Below, piece after piece: positions 21,546 through 34,117 of a stretch of DNA of 63,141 nucleotides. Position 1 is the stretch's first letter; each line of letters begins with the position of its first letter. The stretch is from contig NZ_KB899715.1 of assembly GCF_000378445.1 (NCBI RefSeq), positions 20,001-83,141 on the forward strand, written 5' to 3'. Under the pieces are notes generated by a model, which saw only the letters and a program-made list of their open reading frames with translations, searched no databases and was not told the origin of the DNA. A program made the position numbers and the translations under genes. The stretch comes from Deinococcus aquatilis DSM 23025 (GTDB lineage: Bacteria; Deinococcota; Deinococci; Deinococcales; Deinococcaceae).

Positions 21546-22838
21546 ATGAGCGATGTTCAAGCCTTGCCTCCTGAGGCCACCCACGCCCTGTTTGTGGCGA
21601 TTCAGGCAGGCGACCTAGAAACCGTGCGGGCGCTGGTGCAGGCAACTCCGGCCCTGCTCTCTGCGACCAGTCCGATGGGGGTATCGCCGCTGCTGTTTGC
21701 CGCCTATTACCGCAGATCGGAAGTGGCGCGGGCTTTGGTCGGGCTGCATGCAGAAGTGGGCGGGCCACCCCTGACCGTATTTGAGGCCGCCGCCGCAGGA
21801 GAGTTGGAGCCTTTGAAAGCTGCGCTCGACATGGGCGGTTCAGATGTTCACGCCCTCAGCGCCGATGGATTTACCCCGCTGGGGCTGGCGGCCTTTTTTG
21901 GGCATGAGGAAGTGGCCGCCGAACTGCTGGCGCGGGGGGCCGATGTTCATGCCTTCAGCGCCAACGCCATGCAGGTTCAGCCGCTGCATTCTGCGGTGGC
22001 GGGCAACCATCTGGGCCTGACGCGGCTTCTTCTGGCCCACGGAGCCGACGCGAAGGCCAGTCAGCAGGATGGATTCACCCCCCTGATGGCGGCGGCCCAG
22101 CACGGCAACACGGCGTTGGTGGAACTGTTGTTGGCAGCGGGGGCAGACCCGGCAGCCCGCACCGCAGATGGCCGCAGCGCCGCCAGCATCGCGCAGGAGG
22201 AGGGGCACCCGGCGCTGGCGTCCCTGTTCTTTCTAAGCAGTCTGCACGACAAGCCACAAGAAACCCCGAATGCAGCGCCCGCCGCCCCGCGCAACACTAC
22301 AGGTATGACCAATCCCAATAATGATCAGGATGATCTGCTGCACCAAGAAGTGGCCCACGAGGATGGCCGCCCCGCCGACCACCGCACGGGATTTCAGACC
22401 CCTGATCCCAAAGACGACCATCAGCCCTTTTACACCACCACGCCCGCCGACAGCCGCGTGAGCAGCGCCGATGAGGGCAAATACGAGCCGGTGGTCATGC
22501 AGGACCCGCACGAAATCACCGCGCAGTTTGATCACCTCGCCACCCGCGACCCGGCGCAGATGGAACACAGCCTGCAAGACCCCGAGTTTGCTGGAGCACA
22601 GACTGTAGACGGCCTGGGCGGAGAGCTGCTGGATACGGTGGTTCCCTCGGCAGGTCTGGGCCTCAACAACACGGCGATGTTGGCGAGCCAGTCTCAGCGC
22701 CGCAGCAACGACCCCAACCCCGGCTACACGCCCCCCAGCGAGAAGGGACCGCCCCACCCCAGCGAACGCCCCGGCGATCTGCCGCAGGGCACGAGAACCG
22801 AACTTCAGAACGAAGTGTCGGGGGACGACCGGAAGTAG
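21546..22838 (+). CDS. Ankyrin-repeat protein with hydrophilic C-terminal extension
   Basis: 430 residues. Residues 1-230 hold about six ankyrin repeats (for example DGFTPLGLAAFFGHEEVAAE and DGFTPLMAAAQHGNTALVE). From an internal Met at about 254 (MTNPNNDQDDLLHQEV) comes a 175-residue acidic, Pro/Asp/Gln-rich, probably disordered domain that looks unrelated and could once have been a separate gene. No signal peptide, so cytoplasmic. Leaderless start: TACCCT (21534-21539) 6 bases before the ATG. Confidence 0.85.
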   Translation: MSDVQALPPEATHALFVAIQAGDLETVRALVQATPALLSATSPMGVSPLLFAAYYRRSEVARALVGLHAEVGGPPLTVFEAAAAGELEPLKAALDMGGSDVHALSADGFTPLGLAAFFGHEEVAAELLARGADVHAFSANAMQVQPLHSAVAGNHLGLTRLLLAHGADAKASQQDGFTPLMAAAQHGNTALVELLLAAGADPAARTADGRSAASIAQEEGHPALASLFFLSSLHDKPQETPNAAPAAPRNTTGMTNPNNDQDDLLHQEVAHEDGRPADHRTGFQTPDPKDDHQPFYTTTPADSRVSSADEGKYEPVVMQDPHEITAQFDHLATRDPAQMEHSLQDPEFAGAQTVDGLGGELLDTVVPSAGLGLNNTAMLASQSQRRSNDPNPGYTPPSEKGPPHPSERPGDLPQGTRTELQNEVSGDDRK

Positions 22839-22840
22839 AA

Positions 22841-22945
22841 GAGGGGTGTGGGAAGTGGGTGGTGGGAAAGGCCTGGTACGAACTTTCTCTCCCCACAACG
22901 ACCTAGATTTCTTGGCCTCCACGCTTTTCCCGCTCACCACTGACA
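22841..22945. repeat. Repeat family B, copy 1
   Basis: Imperfect inverted repeat in the gap after the ankyrin gene. The left arm is GTGGGAAGTGGGTGGTGGGA and the right arm is CTTTTCCCGCTCACCACTG. Related arms occur at 30518-30618 and 61392-61548. Confidence 0.55.
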
Positions 22946-22972
22946 GACCACCGAACTAAGCTTGATCTCAGC

Positions 22973-23009
22973 AAAAGCCTGCGCCTCTACTTCGGGGCGT
23001 AGGCTTTTT
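22973..23009. terminator. Bidirectional terminator
   Basis: A 13-pair stem, AAAAGCCTGCGCC with GGCGTAGGCTTTT (one G-U pair) and a 10-base loop, is flanked by A and T runs. It serves the convergent ankyrin (+) and Rieske (-) genes. Confidence 0.88.
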
Positions 23010-23021
23010 GAATTCCCGGCT

Positions 23022-23351
23022 TTATAGCTCCAGCACGTACACTTCTCCGTCTTCCACCAGCGTCTTGTAAATCTTCACGGCCTTCACGGCAGGCAGGGTT
23101 TTGGCCTTGCCTGTTGCCAGTTCAAACTTGGCTCCGTGCTTGGCACAGGTGATCCGGCCCATGCTGACATCGCCGCCCAGCAGCGGGAAATCCTTGTGCG
23201 TGCAGTTGTTCCGCAGGGCGTAAAATTCGCCTTCATAACGCACCACGACCACATGAACGCCGTCCACCAGCACCTCGGTCTGGCTACCGTCGGGGAGGGC
23301 GTCGGCTGCGCCCACATGCACGCGCCCGGAATGCTCAGCAAAAACAGTCAT
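23022..23351 (-). CDS. Small Rieske [2Fe-2S] ferredoxin-like protein
   Basis: 109 residues. Cluster ligands are complete: CTH (Cys50, His52) and CAKH (Cys69, His72). The size fits a soluble Rieske electron carrier of the biphenyl-dioxygenase/NirD type. The ATG overlaps the stop of the upstream gene by 4 bases, so it is translationally coupled. TAGACT 7 bases before the ATG (23364-23359) could also give a leaderless internal transcript. Confidence 0.9.
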   Translation of the reverse strand: MTVFAEHSGRVHVGAADALPDGSQTEVLVDGVHVVVVRYEGEFYALRNNCTHKDFPLLGGDVSMGRITCAKHGAKFELATGKAKTLPAVKAVKIYKTLVEDGEVYVLEL

Positions 23352-24343
23352 ACGGGCGAGTCTAGCGGGGCGACTTGTGCCTGAATGCGAGTTTCTATCT
23401 CGGCGGGCGTCGCTGCATCCACCCACTCCCAGAAATCCGGGCGAGCCGTGAACGCCTGCATGAAAGCCCCCAACGTTTTCCCGCTCAACTCGGGCCGCAG
23501 GGCCATCACCAGACGGCCACTGAATTTGCTGCGCCGCACCCGGTCACGCTCGGCGGCGGTGGCCTCGGCATCCAGAAACGCCCTCAGGCCCGAGTCTGGA
23601 AAGAGTTCCAGCAACACTTCAGGCGGCTGATTCGGCTCGCGTTCGGTGGGGGCCACCCATCCGGCCCGCTCCAGATATTCGGCAAAGCGGTGCAGACCGG
23701 GGCGCTCCAGAATGCGCCGCCCAAAGTCCCCCTCCGGCGCGAGGTAAGGGCGCGGGCTGAAACGGGATGCGCCCGCCGCCCAGCCGAACATGTCGGCCTC
23801 ATCCGTAAATCCGGCGTGCCAGTGGGCAGCGTCCAGTCCAGCGGCCCGCAGCACGTCGTCTATGGTGAGGCTCACGGTGTAGGTGCGGAGGTAGTGCGCC
23901 TCATCCGGGCGGCGGTACACGTACAGCAGGCCGCTTTCGCCCCATTTCATCCCCAGCGGGCGCATCATTCGGCCCAGAATATTGCCCAGATCGCCCCAGC
24001 TCATAAATTCGAAGCGGGTGCGGAGTTCGGCGGGCGGCGTCGCCATCAAATCGACCTGAAAGCCCCCGAAATCGTGTGATTCGATGCCCTTCACGCGGCG
24101 CGTTTGCGTGATGCCGAGGCGTGCCCGAAATTCGGTCAGAAATGGCACGGTCAGGGCGTCCTGGCCGATCAGCACATCCAGATCTCCAAAATCGGGCTTG
24201 TCGGCATGGAAGTGCGGAATAAACCATTGCGGGCCAGCAGGCGTGGCAGGCAACAGATCGTCCAGCACGGCCCGCACCTGCCCTTCACGGTTCAGGTAAT
24301 CGGCACGCGCCAGACGTGGGAAATGAAAAAGATGGCCGCCCAT
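23348..24343 (-). CDS. Hypothetical protein with nucleotidyltransferase-like motif
   Basis: 331 residues from the ATG at 24343, which follows TACACT (24355-24350) by 6 bases (leaderless type); the longer upstream frame is not protein-like. Residues 35-60 contain [12 protein letters not shown], reminiscent of the paired Asp of nucleotidyltransferases, and later FQVDLM could supply the third Asp. The rest is unrecognised. It is coupled to the Rieske gene, but nothing else links their functions. Confidence 0.75.
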   Translation of the reverse strand: MGGHLFHFPRLARADYLNREGQVRAVLDDLLPATPAGPQWFIPHFHADKPDFGDLDVLIGQDALTVPFLTEFRARLGITQTRRVKGIESHDFGGFQVDLMATPPAELRTRFEFMSWGDLGNILGRMMRPLGMKWGESGLLYVYRRPDEAHYLRTYTVSLTIDDVLRAAGLDAAHWHAGFTDEADMFGWAAGASRFSPRPYLAPEGDFGRRILERPGLHRFAEYLERAGWVAPTEREPNQPPEVLLELFPDSGLRAFLDAEATAAERDRVRRSKFSGRLVMALRPELSGKTLGAFMQAFTARPDFWEWVDAATPAEIETRIQAQVAPLDSPV

Positions 24344-24434
24344 AGGAGCAGTGTAGAGATCCGGCAGCCAGAGAAGATGCCTGCTTTGGCCTATCAGGCG
24401 CATGGGCGGAGTTACCAGGGAGGGCAGATTATTC

Positions 24435-24463
24435 TTGACTAATTTAGTCGGAATACTTATGTT
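24435..24463 (+). promoter_or_regulatory. Promoter with palindromic operator for the iron-type binding protein
   Basis: TTGACT (24435-24440), 17 bases, TATGTT (24458-24463), then 6 bases (AGGAGG) to the GTG at 24470. A perfect 13-base palindrome GACTAATTTAGTC (24437-24449) overlaps the -35 and spacer, where a metal-responsive repressor could block polymerase. Confidence 0.7.
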
Positions 24464-24469
24464 AGGAGG

Positions 24470-25420
24470 GTGAAACGTCCTCTTGCCCTGTCTCTGCTTT
24501 TGTCGCTCTCCGTGGCTGCGGCCCAAACCCTCACGCTCAAGCACGATGAAGGCACGACGACCCTGAAAAAAGACCCGCAGCGGATCGTGGTCATGGACGA
24601 GGAAGCCCTGGGCTGGCTGACGGCGTTGGGCCTCTCCGAGCGGGTGGTTGGGCTGGGCAGCACCTACCTTGCTCCCACCGACATCACGGCGGGCAAACTG
24701 AAGCCGGAAGTGCTGAAGCGCGGCTTTTATGGGCAGACCAAGCTGAACAATCCGGCCTATATCGGAGACTGGCAGACGCCGAATCTGGAAACGATTCTGG
24801 CGCTGCGCCCCGACCTGATCGTGCGTCTGACTTGGCAGGGCAACCAGAATTACGACAAACTCAGCAAGATTGCGCCCACGCTGGGTTATCAGGAAGGCGG
24901 CTCCGGTTTCTGGCAAAAGGGCCTGCGCGACCTGGCCCGCGTGTTCGGGCGGCAGACTCAGGCCGAACAGGTCATCAAGCAGGTGGCCGATGTGAACCGC
25001 ACCAACGCCCGCAAACTGCTGGCGGCTGGGGCTTTCAAGAAGTACAGCAAGGTCGTGGTGGTGGCCCCCTTCGCGGGCGGCAGCAACTGGCTCTATACCA
25101 CCGTGCGCCTGATTCCCGACCTGCGGGCACTGGGCTTCAAGGACGGCCTGAAACTCAAGGAAAGCTCGCTGGGTGTGGGCGCAGCCATCAGTGACGAAGC
25201 GCTGCTGGGCCTCTCCAAAGATACCTTGGTGGTGCTGTTTCCTCCCGGCGGCAAGTACAACGGCGCAGACGATTTTTTAAAGACGGCGGTGGGCCAGCGC
25301 CTCAAAGATCAGAGCGTGGTGTATCTGCCCGAAGCCTTCAGCCCCTACAGCGGCCCACTGGTCAGCGTGCGCAACAGCAATGAAGTGACCCGCCTCATTC
25401 TGGAAAAGCTCAAGCAGTAA
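24470..25420 (+). CDS. ABC transporter substrate-binding protein, iron/siderophore type
   Basis: 316 residues. A signal peptide ([19 protein letters not shown]) precedes a FepB/FecB-like periplasmic-binding fold: [18 protein letters not shown] near the start, the middle linker helix, and [14 protein letters not shown]. It probably captures ferric siderophore or haem. No permease or ATPase gene is adjacent. The GTG start abuts AGGAGG with no spacing, so the start fits leaderless initiation better than Shine-Dalgarno. The operator overlapping the promoter suggests metal control. Confidence 0.85.
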   Translation: MKRPLALSLLLSLSVAAAQTLTLKHDEGTTTLKKDPQRIVVMDEEALGWLTALGLSERVVGLGSTYLAPTDITAGKLKPEVLKRGFYGQTKLNNPAYIGDWQTPNLETILALRPDLIVRLTWQGNQNYDKLSKIAPTLGYQEGGSGFWQKGLRDLARVFGRQTQAEQVIKQVADVNRTNARKLLAAGAFKKYSKVVVVAPFAGGSNWLYTTVRLIPDLRALGFKDGLKLKESSLGVGAAISDEALLGLSKDTLVVLFPPGGKYNGADDFLKTAVGQRLKDQSVVYLPEAFSPYSGPLVSVRNSNEVTRLILEKLKQ

Positions 25421-25429
25421 TCCGGGCGT

Positions 25430-25483
25430 AGCAGTCGCCTCCACCCTAGCCCGTTGATCTGGGCATGGGTGGAGGCGACTGCT
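25430..25483. terminator. Long perfect inverted repeat between convergent genes
   Basis: A 17-base perfect stem, AGCAGTCGCCTCCACCC with GGGTGGAGGCGACTGCT, and a 20-base loop. It lacks a T run but sits exactly between the stops of two convergent genes, so a bidirectional terminator or mRNA-end stabiliser is likely. Confidence 0.65.
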
Positions 25484-25501
25484 CTTGGTGGATGCTCTAA
25501 A

Positions 25502-26347
25502 TTACTGCGCCGCTTCCCGTACCGTGACCCGGTTGCCCCAGGGATCATGCAGGGTCAGCGAGTCGCTGCCGTCCTGCACGTCATCCCGCCCATTCAGGTG
25601 GGTACGCAGGCTGCTCAGGTCAGGCGTCAGAATCTCCACGCCGCTCAGTCCGGCAGCGGGCGTGCTGGGCGCACCCTGCCCGCGTGAGTGCCACTCGTTC
25701 AGGCCGATGTGGTGGTGATACCCGCCCCAGGACAGGAAGGCGGCGCTGCCCATATCAGCCACCACGTCCAGCCCCAGCGTCTGGGCATAAAACTGGGCCG
25801 CCTGCGCCGCGTCACCCACCTTCAGATGAACATGCCCCACAGCGGTTCCGGCGGGTGCGCCCTCAAAGACCGTGTCTCCTGCGGCGGCCAGCACGCCTTC
25901 CACGTCCACGGCTTTGGTGTCCATCTGCACCTGTCCGTCCTGCCAGGTCCAGGCGTCGCGGTTGCGGTCACGGTAAACCTCGATGCCGTTCCCTTCGGGG
26001 TCGTTCAGGTAAATGGCCTCGCTGACCAGATGATCGCCCGTGCCCAGGCGCAGGCCCAGGCCCACTGCGTGCCGCAGCCAACGCCCCAGATCGGCGCGGG
26101 TGGGCAGCAAAAAAGCGGTGTGATATAGGCCGGGGCGCGAAACGGGTGCGGACGGCAAGTTGGGGTCGCCCTCCAGATGCAGCAGCGGCGTGCCGTGTGC
26201 GCCCAACGTGATGTGATTCGGCCCTTCAGAGATAGTAGTGAGGCCCAGTAGCGTCCGGTAAAACTCGCTCAGGCGCGGCAGATCCCGCACCCGCAGCGTC
26301 ACGGCTCCGGTGTGGGTTTGGGGTGGCAAGAGGGGAGAGGCAGTCAT
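25502..26347 (-). CDS. VOC-family (glyoxalase/extradiol dioxygenase-like) protein
   Basis: 281 residues with two vicinal-oxygen-chelate modules. The N-terminal one starts [20 protein letters not shown] and the C-terminal one [20 protein letters not shown]. Candidate metal ligands are in [13 protein letters not shown] and the Glu of GNGIEVYRD. It resembles CatE-type catechol-2,3-dioxygenases. Its ATG overlaps the stop of the next upstream gene by 4 bases. Confidence 0.87.
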   Translation of the reverse strand: MTASPLLPPQTHTGAVTLRVRDLPRLSEFYRTLLGLTTISEGPNHITLGAHGTPLLHLEGDPNLPSAPVSRPGLYHTAFLLPTRADLGRWLRHAVGLGLRLGTGDHLVSEAIYLNDPEGNGIEVYRDRNRDAWTWQDGQVQMDTKAVDVEGVLAAAGDTVFEGAPAGTAVGHVHLKVGDAAQAAQFYAQTLGLDVVADMGSAAFLSWGGYHHHIGLNEWHSRGQGAPSTPAAGLSGVEILTPDLSSLRTHLNGRDDVQDGSDSLTLHDPWGNRVTVREAAQ

Positions 26348-26730
26348 GCCTCATCATCCTCTTTATGCTTTAAAAAGTCAACTGATTTATTATCTAAGAC
26401 TGACCTGAGCAGTAGGAAGGCTGGCCCCGCCTGTCCCGCTGCGCCCAAACCTGCATAGGGCGCGTCGGCAAAGGCGATGACCTCCGGCACGTTGTCGCGG
26501 CCTGCCTGTCTCTGCTGGGCCAAGTCCTGCACCTCGGCAAAAAACAGGTTGGGAATGCTCTGCCTGCACACCTTGACCATATGTGGCCCCCGCGCCGTCT
26601 CCAGCGCAAAGATTTCGCACTCGCGTTCTTGCCCCTGGTAATGCGCCGACACAATGCCCGTGCCCATCTGCATTTCCAGCAGTGGCTTGAGGGTTCCGGG
26701 CAGCGTCGGGGCGCGGGAAGAAGGGGACAT
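26344..26730 (-). CDS. Hypothetical protein coupled to the VOC gene
   Basis: 128 residues from the ATG at 26730. The 40-codon upstream extension is derived from repeat family A and should not be included. No family recognised; the protein is soluble, has the conserved-looking core [18 protein letters not shown] and ends with a charged tail. The 4-base overlap with the VOC gene implies co-translation. Confidence 0.65.
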   Translation of the reverse strand: MSPSSRAPTLPGTLKPLLEMQMGTGIVSAHYQGQERECEIFALETARGPHMVKVCRQSIPNLFFAEVQDLAQQRQAGRDNVPEVIAFADAPYAGLGAAGQAGPAFLLLRSVLDNKSVDFLKHKEDDEA

Positions 26731-27053
26731 GGTCCATGCTGACAGATGGCGTGCGGGCGCAGTCAAAAAAGTGGGTGTCCTCCCCTTTGAGGGGGGCTGG
26801 CGGCGAAGCCGACTGGGGGGTTGGGCGTGGCTCAGCCACACAGGGATCAATAAGCTTCCGACATCTCAGCCCTCGCTCCTGCGGAACTGTTCAAGCCCCA
26901 GACGGAGCATCGCAGAGCAATCGGGGAAGACCTCCCGCGCCGCCTCCACCCAAAGGAGGATGAGTGTCATCCCTATCTTGAGGTATGAACTCAGGGAAGC
27001 TCTTTACTTCCTCATAGCCTTACTGCTCCACCGCTTGCCTGGAGGTTTCCCCT
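26731..27053. other. Intergenic region carrying repeat family A
   Basis: 323 bases with no supportable gene. Repeat A copy 2 occupies about 26777-26851, and a related module (CTCCTGCGGAACTG, then CGGAGCATCGCAGAGC) follows at about 26868-26915. GGAGG before the next gene is its ribosome site. Confidence 0.55.
26777..26851. repeat. Repeat family A, copy 2
   Basis: GTCCTCCCCTTTGAGGGG, GGCTGGCGGCGAAGCCGACTG, a G run, then GTGGCTCAGCCACACAGGGA. Its reverse complement matches copy 4 (36168-36306), including the outer TTGATCCCTGTGTGGCT. Confidence 0.75.
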
Positions 27054-28526
27054 ATGGTTCACACGGCCCTGAATGCCCTGCTAGACGCTCTTTCTTCTGT
27101 GCTGGCCCTGGCAAGGCCGTTGGCGTTGGTCGCCGCTGGCCTGCTGTTGGCCCTGATTCTGGTGGGCCTGCTGGACCGCGAACGCTTTCGCGCGGGCCTG
27201 AATTGGGTGGGGGCGCGGCTGCCACTGCTGGGGCGCTGGGCACTGGTGGCGCTGGCAGTGGGCGCGGGTGCCCTGGCCCTGAACGTGACCCGGCGGGCCG
27301 TGGATGCCCGGTTGGGAGCGCAACAATCGGCCCGATACGCCAACGCCGCAGACCCGGACGGAGGCCAGACCACCCAGCAGGCCCCCCGCGCCAGCCTGCT
27401 GACCACCACGACCTACACGCGCTCTATCGAGTTGCCTGACGAGATCTACACCGTGTTGCAGATCAATGGTGGGTGGGAAAAACTTCTTCCTTATTTCGGT
27501 AATCCAACAGGAGTGACCGTACAGGATCTGCAAGAAGGTTTTACTCGCAGAGGTGACACCCTGACCTACACCCGCGACGTGACCCTGCAAACCGAGCAGC
27601 CCGTGAATCTGGACACCAGCAAAGTCACCGCCGACCTGAAATTCGTGGACCCGGCGGGCGGGCGCGGCACGTATTACAACGCGGTCTTCAACGCCGATTA
27701 CACCTTTACCAACCCGCAGGCAGAGGCCGCCACCCTGCGCTTTGCCTTCCCGCTGCCCGATGGAAGCGGAACTCTCAGCGGCTTCAAGCTGACCGTGAAT
27801 GGGCAGGCGTTCCGGGCCTCCGATTTAGCGGGCGGCAGCATCTGGACGGGCGAGGTGGCGGCAGGCCAGACCGTGCGCGTCAACGTGACCTACCGTCATC
27901 AGGGGGCCAAAGGCTGGAGCTACCTGCTGGGCCAACGCCGCGAGAGCGTCAAGAATTTTGACCTGACCATCAACGCGGATCGGCCCGCCAAATTCCAGCG
28001 CTATACCCTCTTTCCGACCAGCCAGACGCGCTCGGCGCTGGGGACGGCTCAGGTGTTGCGCTGGCAACTGCAAGACGTGATTACCGCGCAGGATGTGGCC
28101 GTGGTCTTTACACAGGGCAGCCTGCGCGAAACGTTGGACAAACTGGGCCTCGTGGGGCCGCTGGCGGTGCTGCTGGCCGCGCTGCTGTGCGGAGCGTGGG
28201 CCGGATCGCGCCGCCTGAAGCTGCTGCCGTTGCCGCTGGCAGGTGCGGTGCTGGGCCTCAGCCTCGGCCTCGTGCTGGGCGGCGTCCTGACCTTCTATCT
28301 GCCCGTGCTGCTGGCCCAACTGCTGGGTGTGCTGGCGGGTCTCGCGCTGGCAATCACCGCTCTGGGCCGACGCTACCTCGTGCCGCTGGCATTGGCCGCC
28401 GTCATTCCATTGGTATTTCTGAGTGGGGGCCATGCCTCGCTGCTGCTGGTGCTGCTGGCGGGGGTCACCCTAGTGCTGTTCCTGCGAAACCGGGAAGTGG
28501 GCAGGGCAGTTCCGGGTGTGCGGTGA
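27054..28526 (+). CDS. Multi-pass membrane protein with central soluble domain
   Basis: 490 residues. Two N-terminal helices (about 20-40 and 60-80) precede a roughly 240-residue beta-rich, probably extracytoplasmic domain (ADYTFTNPQAEAATLRFAFP, TVRVNVTYRHQGAKGW). A cluster of five to six helices lies at the C-terminus (about 362-480). The arrangement is loosely like CreD-type inner-membrane proteins, but I do not claim the family. GGAGG lies 8 bases before the ATG. Confidence 0.72.
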   Translation: MVHTALNALLDALSSVLALARPLALVAAGLLLALILVGLLDRERFRAGLNWVGARLPLLGRWALVALAVGAGALALNVTRRAVDARLGAQQSARYANAADPDGGQTTQQAPRASLLTTTTYTRSIELPDEIYTVLQINGGWEKLLPYFGNPTGVTVQDLQEGFTRRGDTLTYTRDVTLQTEQPVNLDTSKVTADLKFVDPAGGRGTYYNAVFNADYTFTNPQAEAATLRFAFPLPDGSGTLSGFKLTVNGQAFRASDLAGGSIWTGEVAAGQTVRVNVTYRHQGAKGWSYLLGQRRESVKNFDLTINADRPAKFQRYTLFPTSQTRSALGTAQVLRWQLQDVITAQDVAVVFTQGSLRETLDKLGLVGPLAVLLAALLCGAWAGSRRLKLLPLPLAGAVLGLSLGLVLGGVLTFYLPVLLAQLLGVLAGLALAITALGRRYLVPLALAAVIPLVFLSGGHASLLLVLLAGVTLVLFLRNREVGRAVPGVR

Positions 28527-28545
28527 GTAAGCGGAGTCCGTCTAA

Positions 28546-28684
<139 letters not shown>

Positions 28685-28730
28685 CTGTCGGGGAGTCTGT
28701 CGTTGGGTCTGTCCTTGGCAAGAACGCCCC

Positions 28731-29384
28731 TCACCGCCCCCGCTTTTCCCACGATCCACGATCTACCCTCACCCGCCGTTTTCGGTGCAACACTGCCGCC
28801 GCCACCACCCCCGCCACAAAGCCGAACAGGTGTGACTCCCACGAAATTTCGGGATTGCTGGGCAGCACGCCCCACAGCGCCCCGCCGTACAGCAGCAGAG
28901 CCACGGCGGCAGCGATGATGGCCGAGGCCGAGCGTTCCCACCAGCCCGCGCCCAGCAGATAGGCGAGGTAGCCGAAGACCAGTTCGCTGGCTCCCAGATG
29001 CACGCTGCCGCCGCGTCCGAACAGCCAGACCAACCCGCCGCCCAGCACCACGATGATCAGCGTTGCCAGCAAAAAGCGCCACAGCCCGCGCAGGGCTGAC
29101 ATAAAGGCCAGCACAGCCACCGGCACGGTATTTGCCAGCAGATGACTGAAGCCGCCGTGCAAAAAAGGTGCGGTCAGGACATGCCAGAAGGTCTGCGGGT
29201 CGCGGGGTTCTATGCCGTAGACGTCCAGTGCGCCGCCAAACGCGAATTGGTCGGTAATTTCTTGCAGCCACAGTCCGGCCACCAGCACCAGCGTGACCAC
29301 GGCGGCGGGCACGACAGGCGGGCGGCGGGTGCGAACAGCCGGGATGTCGGAAGGCAGTGTGGCTGTGGGCGGGCGGGAACGCAT
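28731..29384 (-). CDS. Rhomboid-family intramembrane serine protease
   Basis: 217 residues, about six helices. The catalytic Ser is in [15 protein letters not shown] and the catalytic His in [10 protein letters not shown]; the loop-1 region [16 protein letters not shown] also fits. Expected to cleave membrane-anchored substrates within the inner membrane. The ATG follows TAGACT (29396-29391) by 6 bases, a leaderless type, about 80 bases from the divergent FBPase promoter. Confidence 0.9.
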   Translation of the reverse strand: MRSRPPTATLPSDIPAVRTRRPPVVPAAVVTLVLVAGLWLQEITDQFAFGGALDVYGIEPRDPQTFWHVLTAPFLHGGFSHLLANTVPVAVLAFMSALRGLWRFLLATLIIVVLGGGLVWLFGRGGSVHLGASELVFGYLAYLLGAGWWERSASAIIAAAVALLLYGGALWGVLPSNPEISWESHLFGFVAGVVAAAVLHRKRRVRVDRGSWEKRGR

Positions 29385-29486
29385 GGGGTCAGTCTAAAGG
29401 GAAGGCTGGGGCGTTACCCACACATATACACTCAATGGAACCGCTCCCAGCGCGGCTTTTCGGGTTTGGCATGTTACGGTCAGGGT

Positions 29487-30509
<1,023 letters not shown>

Positions 30510-30517
30510 CAACGTAA

Positions 30518-30618
30518 GTGGTAAGTGGGTCGTGGTGAGTGGGAAAAGACAAGACATGAATTTATGCCGTTGTTTTTGGGTTTTCCCACTTCCTGCTGAC
30601 CACTCACCACTTCCTGTT
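30518..30618. repeat. Repeat family B, copy 2
   Basis: The left arm is AGTGGTAAGTGGG...GTGGTGAGTGGGAAAAG and the right arm is GTTTTCCCACTTCC...GACCACTCACCACTTCC. It makes a long imperfect hairpin between two convergent genes, so it may act as a terminator. Confidence 0.7.
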
Positions 30619-30622
30619 TTTC

Positions 30623-32293
<1,671 letters not shown>

Positions 32294-32408
32294 GAACGCG
32301 AGTTTAACCGATTCAGAATGGGGTGCTAGGGCCGTGGGCGGGGGCTGTGTAGAAGGGTGTGGGGGCAGGGGGTGGCCGCCTGCCGTACCCGACACCGCAC
32401 CTGCCGAA

Positions 32409-32426
32409 TATGATAAACAAATATCA
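32409..32426 (+). promoter_or_regulatory. -10 box and Fur/Zur-like inverted repeat before the metal-binding protein gene
   Basis: TATGAT (32409-32414) is a good -10. Overlapping it, TGATAAACAAATATCA (32411-32426) has 5-base arms TGATA/TATCA, close in style to Fur-family boxes (TGATAAT-N-ATTATCA). No clear -35 is visible. Confidence 0.5.
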
Positions 32427-32428
32427 AT

Positions 32429-33328
32429 ATGAAGCTCTCCCTTCCCCTGGCTGTTCTGACTGCGTTGCTGCTGGGCAGTGCTCAGGCTGCACCCCTCAAC
32501 GTCAGCGCCACCACGACCATCCTCTCCGACTTTGTTCGCGCCGTGGGCAAAACCCGCGTGACCGTCAATGTGATCGTGCCTGCGGGCAGCGATACCCACA
32601 CCTTCCAGCCGTCTACCGCCGTGATTCGTGGGTTGGCGGGCAGCCGCGCCCTGTTTGTGAATGGGGCCAATCTGGAGCCGTGGCTGCCCAAGCTGACGGC
32701 CTCTGCGCCGGGGGTGCGGGTGGTTACGCTGACCAAGGGCCTGAAACTGCGTGAGGGCGTAGAAGAAGATCATGCTGACCATGCCGGAGAACACGGCGCG
32801 TCCGATCCCCATGCGTGGTGGGATGCGGGGTTGGTGGCCGGATACGTGCGGAATGTGCAGGCGACCCTGACCGCCCTCGATCCTGCCGGAAAGGCGGTGT
32901 ATGCCAACAATGCCGCCGCGTACCTCAAGCAACTGAAAGCCGCCGACGCCTATGCCAGAGCGCAATTTGCCCAGATTCCTGCCGCCCGCCGCACCATCGT
33001 CACCAATCACGACGCGCTGGGGTATCTGGCCGCCCGCTACGGCCTGAAGATCGTGGGGGCCGTGATTCCGGGCCTCAGCACCGAGCGCGAACCGAGTGCG
33101 CGGGAACTGGCGGGGCTGGCCCAGACCGTCAAAAAGAGCGGCGCACGCGTGATTTTTATCGAAAATACCGTGAATGCTCGCCTCGCCCAGACGCTGGCCC
33201 GCGAAACGGGCGCGACCATCGCCCCGGCCCTCTATACCGATGCGCTGGGGCCAAAGGGCAGCGCGGGCGAGACCTATCTCAAAGCCCTGCGCTTCAACGT
33301 CGATACGATGGTCAGGGCGTTGAAATGA
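32429..33328 (+). CDS. Zinc/manganese ABC transporter substrate-binding protein
   Basis: 299 residues, cluster 9 binding protein. A signal peptide ([20 protein letters not shown]) is followed by metal-binding His/Asp/Glu residues in [10 protein letters not shown], a His/Asp-rich loop ([19 protein letters not shown]), [11 protein letters not shown] and IFIENTV. The His-rich loop favours zinc. The first gene of a binding protein-ATPase-permease operon. Confidence 0.92.
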   Translation: MKLSLPLAVLTALLLGSAQAAPLNVSATTTILSDFVRAVGKTRVTVNVIVPAGSDTHTFQPSTAVIRGLAGSRALFVNGANLEPWLPKLTASAPGVRVVTLTKGLKLREGVEEDHADHAGEHGASDPHAWWDAGLVAGYVRNVQATLTALDPAGKAVYANNAAAYLKQLKAADAYARAQFAQIPAARRTIVTNHDALGYLAARYGLKIVGAVIPGLSTEREPSARELAGLAQTVKKSGARVIFIENTVNARLAQTLARETGATIAPALYTDALGPKGSAGETYLKALRFNVDTMVRALK

Positions 33329-33371
33329 TTCTGCACTATCACTATCACCCTGTGCACGCTATGCTGGCCGG

Positions 33372-34094
33372 ATGCTTGGCGTAGATCACCTGACCGTGCA
33401 ATACGGTTCCCACACGGCGCTGGAAGACGCCACGGTGCGCTTTGAATCGGGCCAGTTCAGCGCCGTGATCGGCCCGAACGGTGCGGGCAAAAGCACCCTG
33501 CTCAAAACGATGGTGGGCCTCTTGCCCGACCCCGGCGGCAGCGTGCGCTTCGATGCGGGCCACACCGCCCAGAGTTGCGTGTCTTATGTGCCGCAGCAGC
33601 AGACGCTGGACTGGGGATTCCCCGTCACCGTGTGGGATGTGGCGATGATGGGCCGCACCGGACGCCTGGGCTGGCTGCGCTGGCCGGGGAAATCTGACCG
33701 TGAGCGGGTGGTGGCGGCCCTCAAGGAAACCGGGGTCTATGACCTGCGGAGGCGGCATATCGGTGCACTGAGTGGAGGGCAACGCCAGCGGGTGTTGCTG
33801 GCCCGGATGCTGGCCCGCGACGGCCATCTGCTGCTGCTGGATGAACCCCTGACCGGAGTGGACGCCGCCACACAGGAACAACTGATGGCCCTGTTACGGG
33901 CACAGGCCAACCGGGGCCGCGCCGTGGTGATGGTCACGCACGATCTGGAGCAGGCGCGGCGCTGGTGCGATCATCTGGTCTTGGTCAACCGCCGAATCAT
34001 TGCCGACGGCACGCCCGACGAGGTCTACACGCCGCGCAACATCGAAGCCACCTTCAGCAGCAGTCATCTGGGTCATACCCACGCGGAAGCCTGA
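33372..34094 (+). CDS. Zinc/manganese ABC transporter ATPase
   Basis: 240 residues. Walker [11 protein letters not shown]-loop in [12 protein letters not shown], signature [14 protein letters not shown], Walker [14 protein letters not shown]-loop VTHDLEQA; the QQQTLDW segment is typical of the metal (ZnuC/MntB) branch. Leaderless-type start: TATGCT (33360-33365) 6 bases before the ATG, so it may be transcribed independently of the upstream gene 43 bases away. Confidence 0.93.
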   Translation: MLGVDHLTVQYGSHTALEDATVRFESGQFSAVIGPNGAGKSTLLKTMVGLLPDPGGSVRFDAGHTAQSCVSYVPQQQTLDWGFPVTVWDVAMMGRTGRLGWLRWPGKSDRERVVAALKETGVYDLRRRHIGALSGGQRQRVLLARMLARDGHLLLLDEPLTGVDAATQEQLMALLRAQANRGRAVVMVTHDLEQARRWCDHLVLVNRRIIADGTPDEVYTPRNIEATFSSSHLGHTHAEA

Positions 34095-34117
34095 TGAGGG
34101 CGAGAAAGGATCGTCCA

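Noticed and set aside
26731..26850. 40-codon extension of the hypothetical gene ending at 26344
   Set aside because: The added residues come from repeat A (the same peptide-like text appears at 36171-36250), so the start is the ATG at 26730.
32294..33010. Upstream extension of trehalose synthase by about 240 codons
   Set aside because: It overlaps the znuA-like gene on the other strand; TAAACT and the ATG at 32293 mark the real start.
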